From JASHVB01 sp049522565 (lineage in GTDB: Bacteria > Pseudomonadota > Alphaproteobacteria > Acetobacterales > Acetobacteraceae), in contig JBEKNT010000039.1 in NCBI GenBank assembly GCA_049522565.1, positions 1 through 25,891 on the forward strand: a DNA stretch of 25,891 nucleotides. Direction: 5' to 3'. The notes beneath the pieces are model-generated. The model worked only from the letters and a program-made list of their open reading frames with translations, did no database searches and was not told where the DNA came from. Of the stretch, positions 23,684-25,891 are shown piece by piece (within the stretch, counting starts at the first letter, position 1; each line of letters opens with the position of its first letter). The translations under genes and the position numbers were made by a program.

Positions 23684-25552
23684 ATGTCGACTCTCCCTGG
23701 CGATTCAACCGTCGCGGGCCGCTCGGCCAGCCCGCTCGCAGGGAGAGATGCGTCCGCCGCCAGGACCGCCGCCCGCCCTGCTGTGCACCGCCATCGCCGC
23801 CCGCTGGGCGAAGCGGTGCTGCACGTGCCACAGACGCTGCGCGCCCTGGTGCGCGCCGACGAGATCTGGCTGGTCGCGCTGTCGGCCTTCGTCGGTTGCG
23901 GCGCCGGCGTCCTGGTCTGGCTGATGACCGAGACCACCCAGCTCGTCCATCAGGTGCTGTTCGGCATCGGCCATAACGAGCGGCTCAGCGCCATGGTCGA
24001 GCTGAACCCCTTCCGCACGGTCCTGGTGCCGGCGTTCGGCGGATTGGCACTGGGCCTGGTGGGCCTCGGCATCGCCATGTGGCGCCAGCGCCGCGCGGTG
24101 GACCCGATCGAGGCCAACGCCCTGTACGGTGGCCGCATGTCGCTGAGCGACAGCCTGGTCGTGGTGCTGCAAACCATCATGTCGAACGGCGTCGGCGCCT
24201 CCATCGGGCTGGAAGCCGGCTATACCCAGATCGGTTCGGCGGTCGCCTCGCGCCTCGGGAAGATGTTCCGCGTCCGGCGCAACGACCTGCGGGTGCTGGT
24301 GGGGTGCGGCGCGGCCGGCGCCATTTCCGGCGCGTTCAACGCCCCGCTGACCGGCGCGTTCTATGCCTTCGAGCTGGTGATCGGCACCTATACGCTCGGC
24401 ACTTTCGCGCCGGTGGCGGTATCGGCCATCGTCGCGGTATCCGTCGTGCACGCCCTGGGCGGCGGCATCTTCGACCTGGACGTGCAGGTGCCGACCAGCC
24501 TCGACGCGCTGGATTACATCCCGATCCTGGCGCTGGGGATGGTTTGCGCCCTGGTCGGCGTGGCGATCATGCGCGGCGTCACGCTGACCGAGGAGCTGTT
24601 CCGCCGCAGCCGCGTGCCGACCTGGTTTCGCCCGGCTATCGGCGGGCTGGCGGTGGGCACGATGGCGCTGGTCACGCCCGCGGTGCTGTCCTCCGGCCAT
24701 GGCGCGTTGGGCATCGTCATCGAGGCGCCCTACACGCTGAGCCATGTCGGCCTGCTGGTGGTGCTGAAATCCGCCGCCTCGGCCATCTCCATCGGCTCCG
24801 GGTTCCGTGGCGGGCTGTTCTTCGCCTCGCTGTTCCTCGGCGCGCTGGTCGGCAAGACCTTCGCCGGCGCGCTGGCGGTGGTGAGCACGGCGCACGCCGT
24901 GTCGCCGATCGTTTGCTCCCTGGTGGGCATGAGCGCGCTGGCGGTCGCCATCATCGGCGGCCCGCTGACCATGGGGTTCCTGGCGCTGGAGAGCACCGGC
25001 AGCCTGCCGCTGACCATCGCCGTGCTGGCCGCCTGCGTGGTGTCGTCGCTGACGGTGCGGCGCACCTTCGGCTACTCGTTCGCCACCTGGCGGTTCCATC
25101 TGCGCGGCGAGGCGATCCGCAGCGCGGTGGACATCGGCTGGATGCGCAACCTGACGGTCGGCCGCATGATGCGCCGCGAGGTCCGCACGGTGCGCGCCGG
25201 CACGCCGCTGGCCGCCTTCAAGCGCGACTTCCCGCTGGGCGCGACGCAGCGCGTGGTCGTGCTGGACGACGAGGACCGCTACACCGGCATTGTGCTCCCG
25301 CCGGAAGCACATGCCGACGCCGAGGACGACCACAAGGTGGCCGACATCCTGCACTATACCGACACGATGCTGCTGCCGCAGATGACCATCAAGGAAGCGG
25401 TGGCGATGTTCGAGAACGCCGAAAGCGACGCGCTGGCGGTGGTGGACGGACCGGAGACCAGGCACGTCATCGGCCTGCTGACCGAGCAATACGCGCTGCG
25501 GCGGTACAGCGAGGAACTCGACCGCCGCCGCAAGGAGCTGTCCGGGGAGTAA
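23684..25552 (+). CDS. ClC-family chloride channel/antiporter with CBS domains
   Basis: The 622-residue inner-membrane protein has a basic cytosolic N-terminus (1-60), a ClC core with many hydrophobic helices (about 60-480) and a C-terminal pair of CBS-like domains (about 487-610). The gating glutamate is kept as Glu177 in GLEAGYTQIGS, and GAISGAFNAPLTGAFYAFEL matches the conserved ClC helix pair. The usual GREGP reads GLEAG and the GSGIP loop is not recognisable, so ion choice may differ from classical chloride/proton exchangers. The start at 23684 is uncertain: the frame is open much further upstream, across denD, and GGAC is the only ribosome-like site. The stop is four bases before a palindromic repeat. 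Confidence 0.88.
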   Translation: MSTLPGDSTVAGRSASPLAGRDASAARTAARPAVHRHRRPLGEAVLHVPQTLRALVRADEIWLVALSAFVGCGAGVLVWLMTETTQLVHQVLFGIGHNERLSAMVELNPFRTVLVPAFGGLALGLVGLGIAMWRQRRAVDPIEANALYGGRMSLSDSLVVVLQTIMSNGVGASIGLEAGYTQIGSAVASRLGKMFRVRRNDLRVLVGCGAAGAISGAFNAPLTGAFYAFELVIGTYTLGTFAPVAVSAIVAVSVVHALGGGIFDLDVQVPTSLDALDYIPILALGMVCALVGVAIMRGVTLTEELFRRSRVPTWFRPAIGGLAVGTMALVTPAVLSSGHGALGIVIEAPYTLSHVGLLVVLKSAASAISIGSGFRGGLFFASLFLGALVGKTFAGALAVVSTAHAVSPIVCSLVGMSALAVAIIGGPLTMGFLALESTGSLPLTIAVLAACVVSSLTVRRTFGYSFATWRFHLRGEAIRSAVDIGWMRNLTVGRMMRREVRTVRAGTPLAAFKRDFPLGATQRVVVLDDEDRYTGIVLPPEAHADAEDDHKVADILHYTDTMLLPQMTIKEAVAMFENAESDALAVVDGPETRHVIGLLTEQYALRRYSEELDRRRKELSGE

Positions 25553-25553
25553 G

Positions 25554-25627
25554 AAACCTCTCCCGCTACGCGGGAGAGGTCGATGGCGCGAAGCGCCGAG
25601 GGTGAGGGTGATCGGGTCGCCCCGTAG
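25554..25627. repeat. palindromic intergenic repeat, family 1
   Basis: The hairpin CCTCTCCCGC-TAC-GCGGGAGAGG (25557-25579) is followed by GCGCGAAGCGC and then GGTGAGGGTGATCGGGTCGC and CCCGTAG. This is the cleanest single full-length copy and shows the order of the family: hairpin, CTTCGC-type core, GGGTGAGGGT, GATCGGGTCGCCCC. Confidence 0.88.
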
Positions 25628-25891
25628 CCCTTCGCTGCCGGCATCGCCGAACATAGCGTGTCGTCCCCGGGGACCGGGCCGCCGAGAGTCAGCAATTCGG
25701 GCGCCTGATATCAGGCTCGGCAAACGGAAATTTGCGGTCGGCACGAATCAGGACGGCGGGGCTGGCCGTGGTCCGGCCCCGTGGGTCAGGCGTAGCAGTA
25801 TGGCGAGCCCCAAGCCTGGGGCGGGCCGGTCGGCGGACCGGTGGCGACACGCGCGATCGGCGAACGCCAGGATGCCGGCATCGGGGCGGGA
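25628..25891 (-). other. no clear gene; possible decayed kinase end at right edge
   Basis: From 25628 to 25747 nothing is recognised. On the minus strand a frame is open from the right edge to a TGA at 25750-25748 (about 47 codons) and reads PGLGLAILLRLTHGAG. That resembles the ATP-binding end of sensor histidine kinases (GLGLAI followed by HG). The other kinase boxes are not clear, so it is either a partial or decayed kinase or chance. Confidence 0.2.

Noticed and set aside
23705..25744. A 679-codon minus-strand frame opposite the ClC gene
   Set aside because: It is the antisense shadow of a clear membrane protein gene; the translation is full of His, Gln and Arg with no domain.
1..25891. 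tRNA, rRNA or insertion sequences
   Set aside because: No cloverleaf, ribosomal RNA segment or transposase was recognised on either strand.

Overview
The window is GC-rich, strongly third-position-biased chromosomal DNA of an alphaproteobacterium. The gene content (AsnC-like/DUF6362 pair, short Pta, OtnK/DenD, histone H1-like protein) and the abundant palindromic intergenic repeats fit the Acetobacteraceae or a close relative. That assignment is an inference from gene families, not a database match. I see no tRNA, rRNA, CRISPR array, transposase or integrase.

Left part (1-4013): a minus-strand sulfur-oxidation-like module runs leftward as a TsdA-like dihaem cytochrome c, a TauE/SafE-type permease and a Tat-exported DsrE-like protein cut by the left edge. 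Divergent from it is a phosphate acetyltransferase with an FNR/FixK-type box just upstream. Middle-left (4107-7306): a minus-strand XRE regulator overlaps a small basic protein gene. Across a palindromic promoter/operator lie four plus-strand genes: an AsnC-like HTH protein, a DUF6362 protein, a lipoprotein and a small helical protein. This is the least understood and most system-like block. A 250-bp element with 47-bp inverted ends follows at 7383-7632.

Middle (7654-14108): a cupin and a GNAT-like unknown gene are divergent around a perfect TGTGA-N6-TCACA palindrome. Then come a cyclic-amidohydrolase (allantoinase/dihydroorotase type) and prpD-prpC of the 2-methylcitrate cycle. prpC is bracketed by two copies of one long palindromic repeat. 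A terminator, a degenerate 23-bp tandem array and a histone H1-like gene fill 14109-15593.

Right part (15704-25552): otnK and a frameshifted otnC on the minus strand, and denD on the plus strand, make up most of a D-erythronate-type four-carbon acid sugar pathway. In that pathway DenD oxidises the acid, OtnI (absent here) isomerises the product, OtnK phosphorylates it and OtnC decarboxylates it to DHAP. Interspersed are a GT4 glycosyltransferase, a DUF2939 protein, a diaminopropionate ammonia-lyase, a 2-hydroxyacid dehydrogenase and a ClC-type channel with C-terminal CBS domains. At least three palindromic repeat families sit between genes, often within a few bases of stop codons; in the glycosyltransferase gene the repeat supplies the stop codon.
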